Assembly (NCBI GenBank): GCA_002431945.1
Contig: DJET01000029.1
Coordinates: forward strand, 1-37,506
Length of the DNA stretch: 37,506 nt
Reading direction: 5' to 3'
From: Ruminococcaceae bacterium UBA5891
GTDB taxonomy: Bacteria > Bacillota > Clostridia > Oscillospirales > Acutalibacteraceae
Shown: positions 18,029 to 27,503 of the stretch, one piece after another
How positions within the stretch are numbered: the first letter of the stretch is position 1
How the letters are laid out: each line of letters starts with the position of its first letter
Made by a program: the position numbers and the translations under genes
The notes under the pieces: generated by a model
The model's database searches: none
The model's input: only the letters and a program-made list of their open reading frames with translations
What the model was told of the DNA's origin: nothing

Positions 18029-18952
18029 ATGAAACAAAGCAAAGCTGCCGCCGGCAGACCGGGGCTGTTTAAACGCATACGCGAAAACAGAACCGCAAAA
18101 ACCTCACAAAGCAAAAAATATACGCGTTCAAAGGCGGGAAATGCGGTTTACGTTGTTATACTGCTTGCGTTGGGAATTTTTTCGGTTCTGCCGCTTGTAT
18201 ACTGTGTGGCAACCTCGTTTAAGCCGCTTGACGAGCTTATGATATTTCCGCCGCGCTTTTTTGTGAACAGACCTACCGTTCAGAATTATCTTGCGCTGCC
18301 CGGATTGCTTTCAAATCTCAGGGTGCCGCTTTCAAGATATATATTCAACAGCTTTTTTGTTGCGGTAATAACAACGTTTCTTTATGTAACGGTTTCAACG
18401 CTTGCGGCGTTTGTTCTTACAAAATCACCGCTTAAATCAAAAAAGAAAATATTTACCGTTGTGCAGTATGCGCTGCTGTTCAATACATATACACTGGCAA
18501 TACCGCAGTATCTTATCTTCTCTTATATGGGGGTTATAGATACCTATTGGGCATATATACTGCCCCATATTGCCACCACAATGGGAGTTTTTCTTATGAA
18601 ACAGTATATGGAGGGCAGCGTGCCGGACGCAATTATGGAGGCGGCAAAAATAGACGGAGCAGGACCGTACAGGATATTTGCGCAGATTATAGTTCCTATG
18701 GTTAAGCCCTGCATAATGACGCTTACGCTTTTCGGCTTCAGGGACGTTTGGTCTGCTTTGCCCAACGGAACAATATTCAACGAATCGCTTAAAACTCTGC
18801 CTGCAATAATGACGCAGATCAACGCGGGCGGAATAGCGCGTTCGGGCAGCGCTATGGCGGTTACCGTAATAATGATGATACCGCCTATGGCTGTGTATAT
18901 GGTATCGCAAAGCAACGTACTTGAATCAATGAACAGTGCCGGAATTAAATAA
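18029..18952 (+). CDS. Sugar ABC transporter permease, MalG/YtcP-like
   Basis: A 307-residue membrane protein with a basic N-terminal stretch of about 40 residues and then six predicted helices. The EAA loop reads MEAAKIDGAGPYRIFAQIIVP. The C-terminal ending near QSNVLESMNSAGIK resembles other carbohydrate permeases of the CUT1 class. It pairs with the permease encoded just upstream. GTGAGGA about 11 bases before the ATG is a reasonable ribosome binding site. No ATPase gene accompanies the pair, as is common in Firmicutes where one MsmX/MsmK-type ATPase serves several importers. Confidence 0.9.
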   Translation: MKQSKAAAGRPGLFKRIRENRTAKTSQSKKYTRSKAGNAVYVVILLALGIFSVLPLVYCVATSFKPLDELMIFPPRFFVNRPTVQNYLALPGLLSNLRVPLSRYIFNSFFVAVITTFLYVTVSTLAAFVLTKSPLKSKKKIFTVVQYALLFNTYTLAIPQYLIFSYMGVIDTYWAYILPHIATTMGVFLMKQYMEGSVPDAIMEAAKIDGAGPYRIFAQIIVPMVKPCIMTLTLFGFRDVWSALPNGTIFNESLKTLPAIMTQINAGGIARSGSAMAVTVIMMIPPMAVYMVSQSNVLESMNSAGIK

Positions 18953-18969
18953 CGGGGGAAATGCAGCTT

Positions 18970-21078
18970 ATGAAATTCAAAAAACATATCGTATCGTTTT
19001 CAGCCGTTGTTCTTATTGCATTATCGGCGGCTTTTCAGGCACTGCCCGTTTTTGCATATGACGGTGAAATACCGTATACAAGCTATACCTATTGGGAAAG
19101 CGACGGATTTACGGCGGTTTCCGCTAAAGCCGCCTACAAAACCGAAACCGTACTTACAGCCAAACGCCTTGGGATAGAGAATTTTTCGGAGCTTAATGAT
19201 GTTTGCACGGATAAATACGGAAATATTTATATATTAGACGGCAAATCCTCGCGCGTTGTTATTCTGAATTCCGATTACAGTGTTAAAAGCATTATTAAAG
19301 AGGTATTAAACGGGGAAGAAAAATTAAAGTTTGAAAACGCCAAGGGGCTGTATGCCGACGCATTCGGCAAAATATATATAGCGGACACCGAGCACGCGCG
19401 TGTTATAGTATGCGATGAAAGCGGTAAATGCCTTAATATGATAACCCTGCCCGATTCAAAGCTTATACCGGACGGCTTCAATTACCGCCCCATAAAGGTT
19501 ACGGTTGACTCAAGAGGCTATACCTATGTTTTGAGCGACGGCTCTTACTACGGGGCTATTCTTTATTCGCCCAAGGGCGGGTTTTACGGCTTTTACGGTG
19601 CAAATTCCGTAGAAAGCTCGGTTATAAAGGCAATTACGGCGCTGTGGGAAAAGCTTACCTCAAACAATGCGAAAAGGGCGGGCAAGGCAAGCAAGCTTCC
19701 TTATCAGTTTACCGACCTTTATGCCGACGGGAGCGATTTTATATATACTGCAACCGGTAAAATACCGGGCAGTACTCAAAAAGCACAGATAAAACGGTTA
19801 AGCCCCGGCGGAAAAAATATACTTGCTTCATCTGATGTGGTATTCGGGGATAAAGAGGTTGCGGTTTTTAACGGTCAGGCCCGAACCCAGAATATTTCGG
19901 GCGTAGCGGTTGACGGCGACGGTTATATTTACTGCTTTGACGCGGCAAGCGGAAAAATTTTCGTATATGATCGGGAATGCTATATGCTGACCGCCTTCGG
20001 CGGCGCGGGAAACGGCGACCAAAACGGAACCTTCAAACAGATAACGGCGCTTGACGTTCTTGATAACGGAAAGAAAATTATAGCGGCAGACGGGCTTAAG
20101 CTTACATTGACTGTTTTTTGCGAAACGGAGTACGGCGAGGAGCTGAAAGCGGCGCAAAGGCTTACCCTTGACGGCGATTATGAAGCTTCGCGTGAAAAGT
20201 GGGAAAAAATAATCAAAGAGGATAAAAACTGTCAGCCGGCGTATATAGGTCTTTCAAAGGCGGCGCTTTCCCGCGGGGAATATAAGGCGGCTGCCGATTA
20301 CGCAAAACAGGGGCTTGATAAAAAGCTTTACAGCAAGGCGTTTAATTATAACAGAAAGGCTTTTTTAAAGGATAATTTCAACCTTGTTATGACGGTTTTT
20401 CTGCTGTCAATCGCGCTTATTGCGGCTTTTGCGGTGTTTGCAAGGAAAAAAAGGCTTAGGCTTATTAAGTCGCCAAAGCTGCGGCTTGCGCTTTCCTCGC
20501 CGTTTCATCCTGCCTATTCCTTCGGTGAGGTTAAAGCAAAAAACGCCGGCTCGGTTTATATAGGCGCGGCAATTATTGCGGCTTACTACATTACCTCGGT
20601 TTTAAAGGCAACCGCAAGCGGATTTTTATTCCGCGTATCGGATAACTCCTTTAATTCTGCGCTTGTGCTTATTCAAACCGCGGGATTTGTGGTTTTATGG
20701 ACGGCGGCGAACTGGGCGGTTGCAACACTGCTTGGCGGAATAGGAAAGATGAAGGAAATTTTCACGGTTATTTGTTACAGCATTATACCTATGGTGTTCG
20801 GCAATATAATCTATATACTGTTTTCCTATGTACTTAATGCCGACGAGGGAGAATTTCTTTTAATATTTGTTGCCGCAATGCAGCTGTATTCGGTATTTAT
20901 GGTTATTGTAGGGTCGATTATTATTCACGATGTAAGCTTCGGAAGATTTTTTGCTATAACGCTGCTTACTCTTACAGGCATAGTAATAATAATTTTTCTG
21001 TTTGTTCTTATAATAATTTTCTTCCAGCAGGCGGCGGCCTTTGCGGCTACAATTTGGCGTGAAATATTTTTCAGATAA
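18970..21078 (+). CDS. NHL-repeat, TPR and Yip1-like membrane protein
   Basis: A 702-residue protein (705 if the ATG at 18961 is used; GGGGG at 18954-18958 is only 2 bases from that ATG and 11 from the one at 18970). After a signal peptide there are NHL/beta-propeller-like repeats at about 60-390 (patterns such as VCTDKYGNIYILD, LYADAFGKIYIAD, VAVDGDGYIYCFD). A short TPR-like helical region follows at about 395-460, then a membrane helix near 470-490, and a C-terminal block of several hydrophobic helices (about 520-695) resembling the Yip1 domain. The propeller should face outside and the TPR segment sits just before the first membrane helix. It lies between two permease sets in one operon. 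Its function is unknown; a role in organising the uptake complex is a guess. Confidence 0.7.
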   Translation: MKFKKHIVSFSAVVLIALSAAFQALPVFAYDGEIPYTSYTYWESDGFTAVSAKAAYKTETVLTAKRLGIENFSELNDVCTDKYGNIYILDGKSSRVVILNSDYSVKSIIKEVLNGEEKLKFENAKGLYADAFGKIYIADTEHARVIVCDESGKCLNMITLPDSKLIPDGFNYRPIKVTVDSRGYTYVLSDGSYYGAILYSPKGGFYGFYGANSVESSVIKAITALWEKLTSNNAKRAGKASKLPYQFTDLYADGSDFIYTATGKIPGSTQKAQIKRLSPGGKNILASSDVVFGDKEVAVFNGQARTQNISGVAVDGDGYIYCFDAASGKIFVYDRECYMLTAFGGAGNGDQNGTFKQITALDVLDNGKKIIAADGLKLTLTVFCETEYGEELKAAQRLTLDGDYEASREKWEKIIKEDKNCQPAYIGLSKAALSRGEYKAAADYAKQGLDKKLYSKAFNYNRKAFLKDNFNLVMTVFLLSIALIAAFAVFARKKRLRLIKSPKLRLALSSPFHPAYSFGEVKAKNAGSVYIGAAIIAAYYITSVLKATASGFLFRVSDNSFNSALVLIQTAGFVVLWTAANWAVATLLGGIGKMKEIFTVICYSIIPMVFGNIIYILFSYVLNADEGEFLLIFVAAMQLYSVFMVIVGSIIIHDVSFGRFFAITLLTLTGIVIIIFLFVLIIIFFQQAAAFAATIWREIFFR

Positions 21079-21090
21079 GGTGAATTAACG

Positions 21091-23295
21091 GTGAAAAGAA
21101 AAATATCGGCTTTAATACTTTCGGTACTGATAACAGCCGTCCTTGCGGGCTGCGGTACGGAAAAGGGCAAGGCCCTTTCCGGCTTTGATATAAAGCATAA
21201 AACCAAAAGCGAACAAAGCTTTACGGCGGCTGAAAACGGCGAATGGTTGCTTGAGTGGGACGGGGAGCATTACAGGGTGCTGCTTAAAAATCAAAATAAC
21301 GGTACGGTATGGTCTGCACTGCCGTCTGAGCTTTTGGCCCCGACGTTTGATGAAGACGGATATGAAAAAATCAATAATCCCCAGCTTGAAAATCCTCTTA
21401 CGGTGCAGTATATAAATCCGGAAAATATGCAGCTTGAGGTTTTATACGGTTATTCGGGCAGTCTTAAAAAAGGCGCTTATGAAATAGAAAGAATAAACGG
21501 CGGAATTAAAATAACATATTATTTTGACAGCAAGCAAATATCCGTGCCGGTGGAATACAGGCTGATTGAAAACGGCTTGAATGTTTCGGTTAACCCGAAA
21601 AATATAACCGAGGGTGATTTCAAGGTTTACAGTATTGCGCTGTCCCCGTTCTTCTGTTCGGTGAGCAACAGCTCAGCAGACGGATATTTGTTTGTGCCGT
21701 CGGGCAGCGGCGCTTTGATCAAACCGAGCGAATGGTCGGCAGATGTAAGCTATACCTGCTCTTATCCGGTTTACGGAGAAGACGGACAGCTTAAGAATAC
21801 CGGTAACAGCGGAATTACAAACACACAGCCTGTAAGACTTCCGGTTTACGGTGCGGCAAACGGGGACAGGGCAGTGCTTGCAATTATAGAAAACGGCGCG
21901 GAGTCGGCAAGTATAAACTGCAATGTGGGTAATATAAAATTCGGCTTTTCTTCTGTATACGCGGGTTTTGAAATACGTGGGGTAGCCGCAAACGGCTCAT
22001 ATTCGGAAAATGCGCAGCTATCGCCGCTTTCGGTAAGCTTTATACCGCTTAACGGAGATAAAGCAAACTATAACGGTATGGCGGAAGCATACCGCAATTA
22101 TCTTAAGGATAGCTTCGGGCTTAAAAAAATATCAGATGAGGTTCCGGTTTCGTTAACCTTTTTGGGCGCCGTATATGTAGACGCCGATTTTTTGGGAATA
22201 CCGTATAAATCTCTTTACCCTGCAACGACTATCGGCGGCGCCTTAAGCATTGTAAAGGATATTACCGAAAAAACAGGAATATCACCGGCGGTCAATCTTA
22301 AGGGCTTCGGCTTGTCGGGGCTTAGCGCGGGCAAGCCGGCGGGAGGACTGAAAACGGCTTCCGTACTGGGCGGAAAAAAGGATATGGAAGCGCTTACGGC
22401 GTTTTGTAAGGCCGATACGGCGGGACTTTATATGGATTACAATATAACGCGCTTTTCAAGCTCCGGCGCGGGGATAAGCAAAGCCTTCGATTATGCGCGA
22501 AATACCGTGGGACAAAAGGCGCTTGTGCATAAACGCATTTTGGGCAGCGATAAAGAGGAAAATACCGCCGAATATTTTGTTGCAAGAGACAAGCTTGTAC
22601 AGCTTGGGAAAAAGGCGGCGGATAATGCGAGAGGGCTTGGAATAGGCGGTATTTCACTGTCAGACGCGGCTTCCGGCAAGTATTCTGATTATTCGGTTCA
22701 AAGCTTCTATACCGGAAACGGCTTTGCAAATGATTACAGGACTATTGCAGACTATAACCGCAAAAACGGAAGTAAAATGCTGGCGGAAGGCGCTAATTTA
22801 TATGCTGCGGTTACGGCGGATATAATAACGGGAGCACCCGACTGCTCTGATAAAAACGACCTTTTTTATACCGATATTCCGTTTTATCAGCTGGTTTTTA
22901 AGGGATATGTTCCTATGACGTGCAGTGCGGTCAATCTTGCGGCTGACAGTAAGGAGAGAGTGCTTTCTGCTGCCGAGGGCGGAATGGGGCTTGGATTTAT
23001 GCTGACGGAGAACTACGATAACAGCCTGTTTTCGGCAGAGGAAAATATTTTTCACTCGGTTCTTTATTCGGCTGTTTCGCAAAGCACACAAGAAACCGTT
23101 TCGGAATACGGCGGGTTCTTTGAAAAAATTAACGGAGCCGCCGTTAAGGAGCACCGTCTTTTAAGCAAAACTTTGAGAAGCACCGTTTACGACAACGGCG
23201 TTACGGTTTATGTGAATTACGGGAACAAGGCGGAAAACACCGCGGCGGGCACGGTTGAAGCAGGCTCTTTCATTTATACGGAGGAAAAGCAATGA
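21091..23295 (+). CDS. DUF5696-like lipoprotein
   Basis: A 734-residue lipoprotein starting with GTG (AAGGTGA about 8 bases upstream) with lipobox LAGC (Cys21). I recognise its overall shape as that of DUF5696-type proteins, which I know as neighbours of Yip1-like proteins and sugar permeases in Clostridia and Paenibacilli; this is from memory and not a search result. The N-terminal half is rich in beta-strands (WLLEWDGEHYRVLLKNQNNG); the second half from about 330 has alternating strands and helices with motifs such as GLYMDYNITRF and GGISLSDA that would fit a barrel of glycosidase type. No certain catalytic pair was identified. It may bind or act on the polysaccharide at the membrane. It overlaps the following permease gene by 4 bases. 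Confidence 0.65.
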   Translation: MKRKISALILSVLITAVLAGCGTEKGKALSGFDIKHKTKSEQSFTAAENGEWLLEWDGEHYRVLLKNQNNGTVWSALPSELLAPTFDEDGYEKINNPQLENPLTVQYINPENMQLEVLYGYSGSLKKGAYEIERINGGIKITYYFDSKQISVPVEYRLIENGLNVSVNPKNITEGDFKVYSIALSPFFCSVSNSSADGYLFVPSGSGALIKPSEWSADVSYTCSYPVYGEDGQLKNTGNSGITNTQPVRLPVYGAANGDRAVLAIIENGAESASINCNVGNIKFGFSSVYAGFEIRGVAANGSYSENAQLSPLSVSFIPLNGDKANYNGMAEAYRNYLKDSFGLKKISDEVPVSLTFLGAVYVDADFLGIPYKSLYPATTIGGALSIVKDITEKTGISPAVNLKGFGLSGLSAGKPAGGLKTASVLGGKKDMEALTAFCKADTAGLYMDYNITRFSSSGAGISKAFDYARNTVGQKALVHKRILGSDKEENTAEYFVARDKLVQLGKKAADNARGLGIGGISLSDAASGKYSDYSVQSFYTGNGFANDYRTIADYNRKNGSKMLAEGANLYAAVTADIITGAPDCSDKNDLFYTDIPFYQLVFKGYVPMTCSAVNLAADSKERVLSAAEGGMGLGFMLTENYDNSLFSAEENIFHSVLYSAVSQSTQETVSEYGGFFEKINGAAVKEHRLLSKTLRSTVYDNGVTVYVNYGNKAENTAAGTVEAGSFIYTEEKQ

Positions 23296-24188
23296 AAAAA
23301 CAAAAAAATCGCGGAATAAACGCCCTTAAGGCGCACTATGGCAGAATTTGTGTTTTTCCTTGGGTTATAGGACTTGTGCTTTTTTTCGCACTGCCTGTAA
23401 TACAGTCCGTAATATACTCGTTTTCTAAGGTATCGCTTACAACCGAGGGGCTTAAAACTACATTTGTCGGGCTTAAAAATTTCAGGTATATATTTGCCCG
23501 TAACGCCGATTATCTTGACTATATTGCAAAAGCGATAGTTAAGTTTCTGTATTCGTTTCCGGTTATAATAATAATAAGTCTTATACTGGCAATAATACTT
23601 AACCAAAAATTCAAGGGCAGAATATTTTTCAGGGCGCTTTATTTTCTCCCCGTAATAATAGCGAGCGGCGCGGTGCTTAATGTTATTTTGAGCTCGGTGT
23701 CCGAGGGGGTATCCAATATTAAGACCGACGAAAGCGTTGCAATGGCAATGTTTGACGTTAATGAAATAGTAGAGGGCTTAGGTCTGCCGCAAAAGCTCGG
23801 CGACTATTTTGTAACCGTTATAAACGGAATTATGAATATGATATGGAACTGCGGCGTTCAGACGGTGCTGTTTATTTCGGGTATGCAAACAATACCGCCG
23901 CTGCTTTATGAGGTATCAAAGGTAGAGGGAGCCACAAGGTGGGAGGAATTTTGGTTTATAACCTTTCCGATGCTCTCCCGCGTGATGGTATTGGTGGCTG
24001 TATTTACAATGGTTGAGCTTATGACGGCGCAAAGCAATTCGGTAATGAGTCAGGCCTATACATTTATGCGTATGCAGTATTACGGTGAAGGATCGGCAAT
24101 GCTGTGGAGCTATTTTGCGGTTATAGGCGTTATTATGGCGGTTGTTTTGGGCGCTTATAACAGGCTGTGTATGAAACGTTGGGAATAA
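23292..24188 (+). CDS. Sugar ABC transporter permease, UgpA/MalF-like
   Basis: A 298-residue membrane protein with about six helices and an EAA loop reading YEVSKVEGATRWEEFWFITFP, in which the usual EAA alanines are replaced by V and S. Its start overlaps the stop of the DUF5696-like gene (ATGA), implying coupled translation. With the next gene it forms the second permease pair of the locus. It could use the solute-binding lipoprotein encoded at 1685, or the upstream DUF5696-like lipoprotein could be its unusual partner. Confidence 0.88.
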   Translation: MKKQKNRGINALKAHYGRICVFPWVIGLVLFFALPVIQSVIYSFSKVSLTTEGLKTTFVGLKNFRYIFARNADYLDYIAKAIVKFLYSFPVIIIISLILAIILNQKFKGRIFFRALYFLPVIIASGAVLNVILSSVSEGVSNIKTDESVAMAMFDVNEIVEGLGLPQKLGDYFVTVINGIMNMIWNCGVQTVLFISGMQTIPPLLYEVSKVEGATRWEEFWFITFPMLSRVMVLVAVFTMVELMTAQSNSVMSQAYTFMRMQYYGEGSAMLWSYFAVIGVIMAVVLGAYNRLCMKRWE

Positions 24189-24201
24189 GGGGGAGTAACC
24201 G

Positions 24202-25143
24202 ATGCTTAAAAACAAAAAAACATTAAAGCGGGTAACCTCTGCGGTGTATTCCGTTTTCAGGCTTGCTTTGCTTATAGCCATAGGCTACATTGTTATTTAT
24301 CCTGTGATCTATATGGTATCCTCTTCGGTTAAAACAACCGCCGCATTTGCAGATCCCAGTGTTATTTACATACCTAAGCATATTACATTTGAATACTACG
24401 CAACGGCCTTAAAAGCAATAGATTATAAAAACAGTTTGCTTTCAACCCTTAAATTTGAAATATTAAGCGCCGCCATAGAGATACTTATATGCTCGTTTAT
24501 AGCCTACGGGCTTGCAAGATTTGATTTTAAAGGAAAAAAACTATTAAACTTTGTGCTTTTGCTTACCATATTGGTTCCCGCGCAAATGATAATAGTTCCC
24601 ATAATGACAAATTATTCTCATCTTGATATATTCGGAATTTTAGGATTTTTTAATAAGCTTACCGGAATTGACCTGCGGCCGAATATTCTCGGTACGGTCT
24701 TAACATTTTATCTTCCCTCGATTTTCGGGGTAGGGCTTCGTTCGGGTATACTTATATATATTTATATTCAGTTTTTTTCGGGACTTCCCAAGGAGCTTGA
24801 AGAGGCGGCTTGGATCGACGGCGCCGGTCTTTTCAGAACATTTTTTTCAATTGCCGTTCCTTCGTCCTCGGTTGTATACACAACGGTTACGCTTTTTGCG
24901 CTTATATGGCACTGGAACGATTATTACCTTGCAGTTATGTATCTTTCTGAAAATTTTCCTCTTGCGGTTAAAATTTATGATATTGACAACCTGATTACTG
25001 CCGCGAATATATGGGGCGGCGGAAAAGCGATTGCCGCAAAATCGGCAGCCTGCTTTATGTTTATAGCTCCTATGCTTGCTATATATTTGATTCTGCAAAG
25101 AAAATTTGTTCAAAGTATAGACCGTGTAGGCATTACGGGATAA
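24202..25143 (+). CDS. Sugar ABC transporter permease, MalG/UgpE-like
   Basis: A 313-residue membrane protein with about six helices and an EAA loop reading LEEAAWIDGAGLFRTFFSIAVP. The tail RKFVQSIDRVGITG is typical of the CUT1 MalG-type permeases. GGGGGAG (24189-24195) lies 6 bases before the ATG. It is 13 bases from the upstream permease gene and 26 bases before the GH2 gene, so import and breakdown are probably expressed together. Confidence 0.9.
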   Translation: MLKNKKTLKRVTSAVYSVFRLALLIAIGYIVIYPVIYMVSSSVKTTAAFADPSVIYIPKHITFEYYATALKAIDYKNSLLSTLKFEILSAAIEILICSFIAYGLARFDFKGKKLLNFVLLLTILVPAQMIIVPIMTNYSHLDIFGILGFFNKLTGIDLRPNILGTVLTFYLPSIFGVGLRSGILIYIYIQFFSGLPKELEEAAWIDGAGLFRTFFSIAVPSSSVVYTTVTLFALIWHWNDYYLAVMYLSENFPLAVKIYDIDNLITAANIWGGGKAIAAKSAACFMFIAPMLAIYLILQRKFVQSIDRVGITG

Positions 25144-25169
25144 TAAGTAGTTAAATGAGGTTAAAATAT

Positions 25170-27503
25170 ATGCGCGAAAAAATATGTATTGACGATAACT
25201 GGCTGTTTCATTTGGGAGATTTCGAAAAGCAAGCCCCTAAATATAAGGGACCTGTTTATATTTCTTCAAAAAGTGAAACGCAAAAGTGGGGACCGGCGGC
25301 GCGGTTTTATGATGATAACAGCGATTCATATGCCGACGACAGAGTACTTAACTGCGACGGCTGGGAGAATATTCACCTGCCCCACGATTATATGATAAAC
25401 AGGACGCCCGATAAGGGCTGTAATAACACACGCGGCTATGTGAAATACGAAAACGCATGGTACAGAAAGCATCTTAATATTACCGGGGAAGATGAAGGCA
25501 AGAGAATAACCCTGCTTTTTGACGGTATTGCAACTCAAAGCGATATATATGTAAACGGACATATTATGAAGCACAATTACTGCGGCTATAACCCGATTGA
25601 AATTGATATTACAGATGTGCTTGAATATGACGAAGCCGCCGTTAATGTTGTTGCGGTATATACAAATGCCGAGGTACATAACGGCTGGTGGTATGAGGGT
25701 GGCGGCATTTGCAGGCATGTATGGCTGCAAAAGACCGAGCCCATATGTGCGGAAACATACGGGCTGTATGTTTTGCCGGAAAAAATCAGCGAAACGGAAT
25801 GGAACGTTTTATTTACGGCGTCTGTTTTAAATGAAACCGAAAATCAAAAAACGGCCGATCTTACATTCAGATTGCTTGACGGAGAAACGGTTATAGGTCA
25901 GGCGACCGAAACGGTAAATATCAACAGCTATGGCAAGGCCGAAGGAAAAGCGAAAATTTCGGTTAAAGCCCCAAGGCTGTGGGATGTATGCGATCCGTAT
26001 ATGTACAGCGCCGATGTTATTATAAGCGCAGACGGTATTGAATGCGATAAATATAAAACAAAATTCGGATTTCGGACGTTTAAATTCGATTGCGACAAGG
26101 GCTTTATCCTTAACGGCAGGCGCGTTCAGATAAACGGGGTTTGCTGCCACGAGGGATTCGGTATAACAGGCAGGGCGGTTCCCGATTCAATACAGCGGTA
26201 TCAGATAAAACTGATGAAGGAAATGGGGGCCAACGGTTACCGCACATCACATTATCCGCACGATAAGGCCACTATGGACGCGCTTGATGAAAACGGATTT
26301 ATTGTTATGAACGAAACCAGATTTTTTAATTCCGATGAGGACAGTATAGAGCAGCTTGAGATGCTTATAAAACGCGATCGCAATCGTCCTTCGGTTTTTA
26401 TGTGGTCGATAGGCAACGAGGAGCCTACTCATAAAAATAATGTCGGCGTACGCATAACAAAACGCCTTGCAGCCGCGGTTAAACGGCTTGACGGTTCTCG
26501 CCCCGTAACAAGTGCAATTGACGCCGATCCGCTCAACTGTCCGGTGGCTTTATGCAGCGAGCTTATCGGTATTAACTATAATTTGCAGATTTGGGATAAA
26601 ATAAAAGAAAAATATCCCGATACGCCGATTTATATTTCCGAATGCTGTGCAACCGGAACTACCCGCGGGTGGTATTATCCCGATAACCCTGAACTCGGCA
26701 GATTTTCGGCGTTTGATAAGGATACAAACCAATGGTTTCTGGGCAGAGAAAAAACTATGGCGGCTATAGCCGAACGGCCGTGGATAGCCGGTTCGTTCCA
26801 ATGGTCCGGAATTGAGCATAGGGGAGAAACGGTTTGGCCAAGGCTCTGTTCCGCGTCGGGAGCGGTTGATCTGTTTTTGAATAAAAAAGACGCCTTTTAC
26901 CAAAACCAATCGCTATGGACAGAAAAACCAATGCTGCATATTCTTCCGCATTGGAATATGCCTGAACGCGAAGGGGAAACTGTAAGGGTTGTTGTTTATA
27001 CCAACTGCGAAAGCGCAGAGCTGTTTCAGGACGGCTGCTCGGTAGGCAAACAGCAGGTTAAGCCTATTGGTCATGCAGAGTGGAATATTATATACAGACC
27101 CGGCAGACTGACTGCCGTGGGAATAAAAAACGGAGTTGAAGTAAGCGAAACAATTGAAACGTCGGGTCAGGCAAGTGAGCTTAGAATGGAAATTGTTTCA
27201 GAACTGCCGGCGAGCGGTAAAAGGGGCGCGGTGCTTATTAAATGCAGCTGTGCAGACAGTGAAGGGCGTTTCGTTCCGGACGCGGAGCCCGAAACGGAAT
27301 TCTTTTGCGATAACACGCCGATAGCAAGGGTTGCCGGAACCGGCTCCGATAATTGCGACCATACCGCGGCAGCTTCAAATAAAAGAAAAATGTGGGCCGG
27401 ACTGTGCAGCGTTCTTATTGAAACAACCGGGAAGAGCGGAAAGGTAACCGTTTATGCAAAGGCCGCGGGTCTCCGCCCTGCAAGTATAACGTTTTCGGTT
27501 TAA
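25170..27503 (+). CDS. GH2 family glycoside hydrolase (beta-galactosidase-like)
   Basis: A 777-residue enzyme with no signal peptide, so cytoplasmic. Domain order fits GH2: an N-terminal sugar-binding jelly roll (about 1-185, with DNWLFHLGDF and LPHDYM), an Ig-like domain (about 190-290), a TIM barrel (about 295-590), and C-terminal beta domains. The acid/base is Glu417 in WSIGNEE and the nucleophile is Glu491 in YISE; the family motif RTSHYPHD is also present. I chose the ATG at 25170 because GAGG (25157-25160) lies 9 bases upstream; the ATG at 25155 overlaps that site. As the last gene of the plus-strand run it likely releases monosaccharides from imported oligosaccharides. Whether it is a galactosidase, glucuronidase or mannosidase cannot be decided. 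Its stop overlaps the stop of the convergent FAD gene by 4 bases. Confidence 0.9.
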   Translation: MREKICIDDNWLFHLGDFEKQAPKYKGPVYISSKSETQKWGPAARFYDDNSDSYADDRVLNCDGWENIHLPHDYMINRTPDKGCNNTRGYVKYENAWYRKHLNITGEDEGKRITLLFDGIATQSDIYVNGHIMKHNYCGYNPIEIDITDVLEYDEAAVNVVAVYTNAEVHNGWWYEGGGICRHVWLQKTEPICAETYGLYVLPEKISETEWNVLFTASVLNETENQKTADLTFRLLDGETVIGQATETVNINSYGKAEGKAKISVKAPRLWDVCDPYMYSADVIISADGIECDKYKTKFGFRTFKFDCDKGFILNGRRVQINGVCCHEGFGITGRAVPDSIQRYQIKLMKEMGANGYRTSHYPHDKATMDALDENGFIVMNETRFFNSDEDSIEQLEMLIKRDRNRPSVFMWSIGNEEPTHKNNVGVRITKRLAAAVKRLDGSRPVTSAIDADPLNCPVALCSELIGINYNLQIWDKIKEKYPDTPIYISECCATGTTRGWYYPDNPELGRFSAFDKDTNQWFLGREKTMAAIAERPWIAGSFQWSGIEHRGETVWPRLCSASGAVDLFLNKKDAFYQNQSLWTEKPMLHILPHWNMPEREGETVRVVVYTNCESAELFQDGCSVGKQQVKPIGHAEWNIIYRPGRLTAVGIKNGVEVSETIETSGQASELRMEIVSELPASGKRGAVLIKCSCADSEGRFVPDAEPETEFFCDNTPIARVAGTGSDNCDHTAAASNKRKMWAGLCSVLIETTGKSGKVTVYAKAAGLRPASITFSV

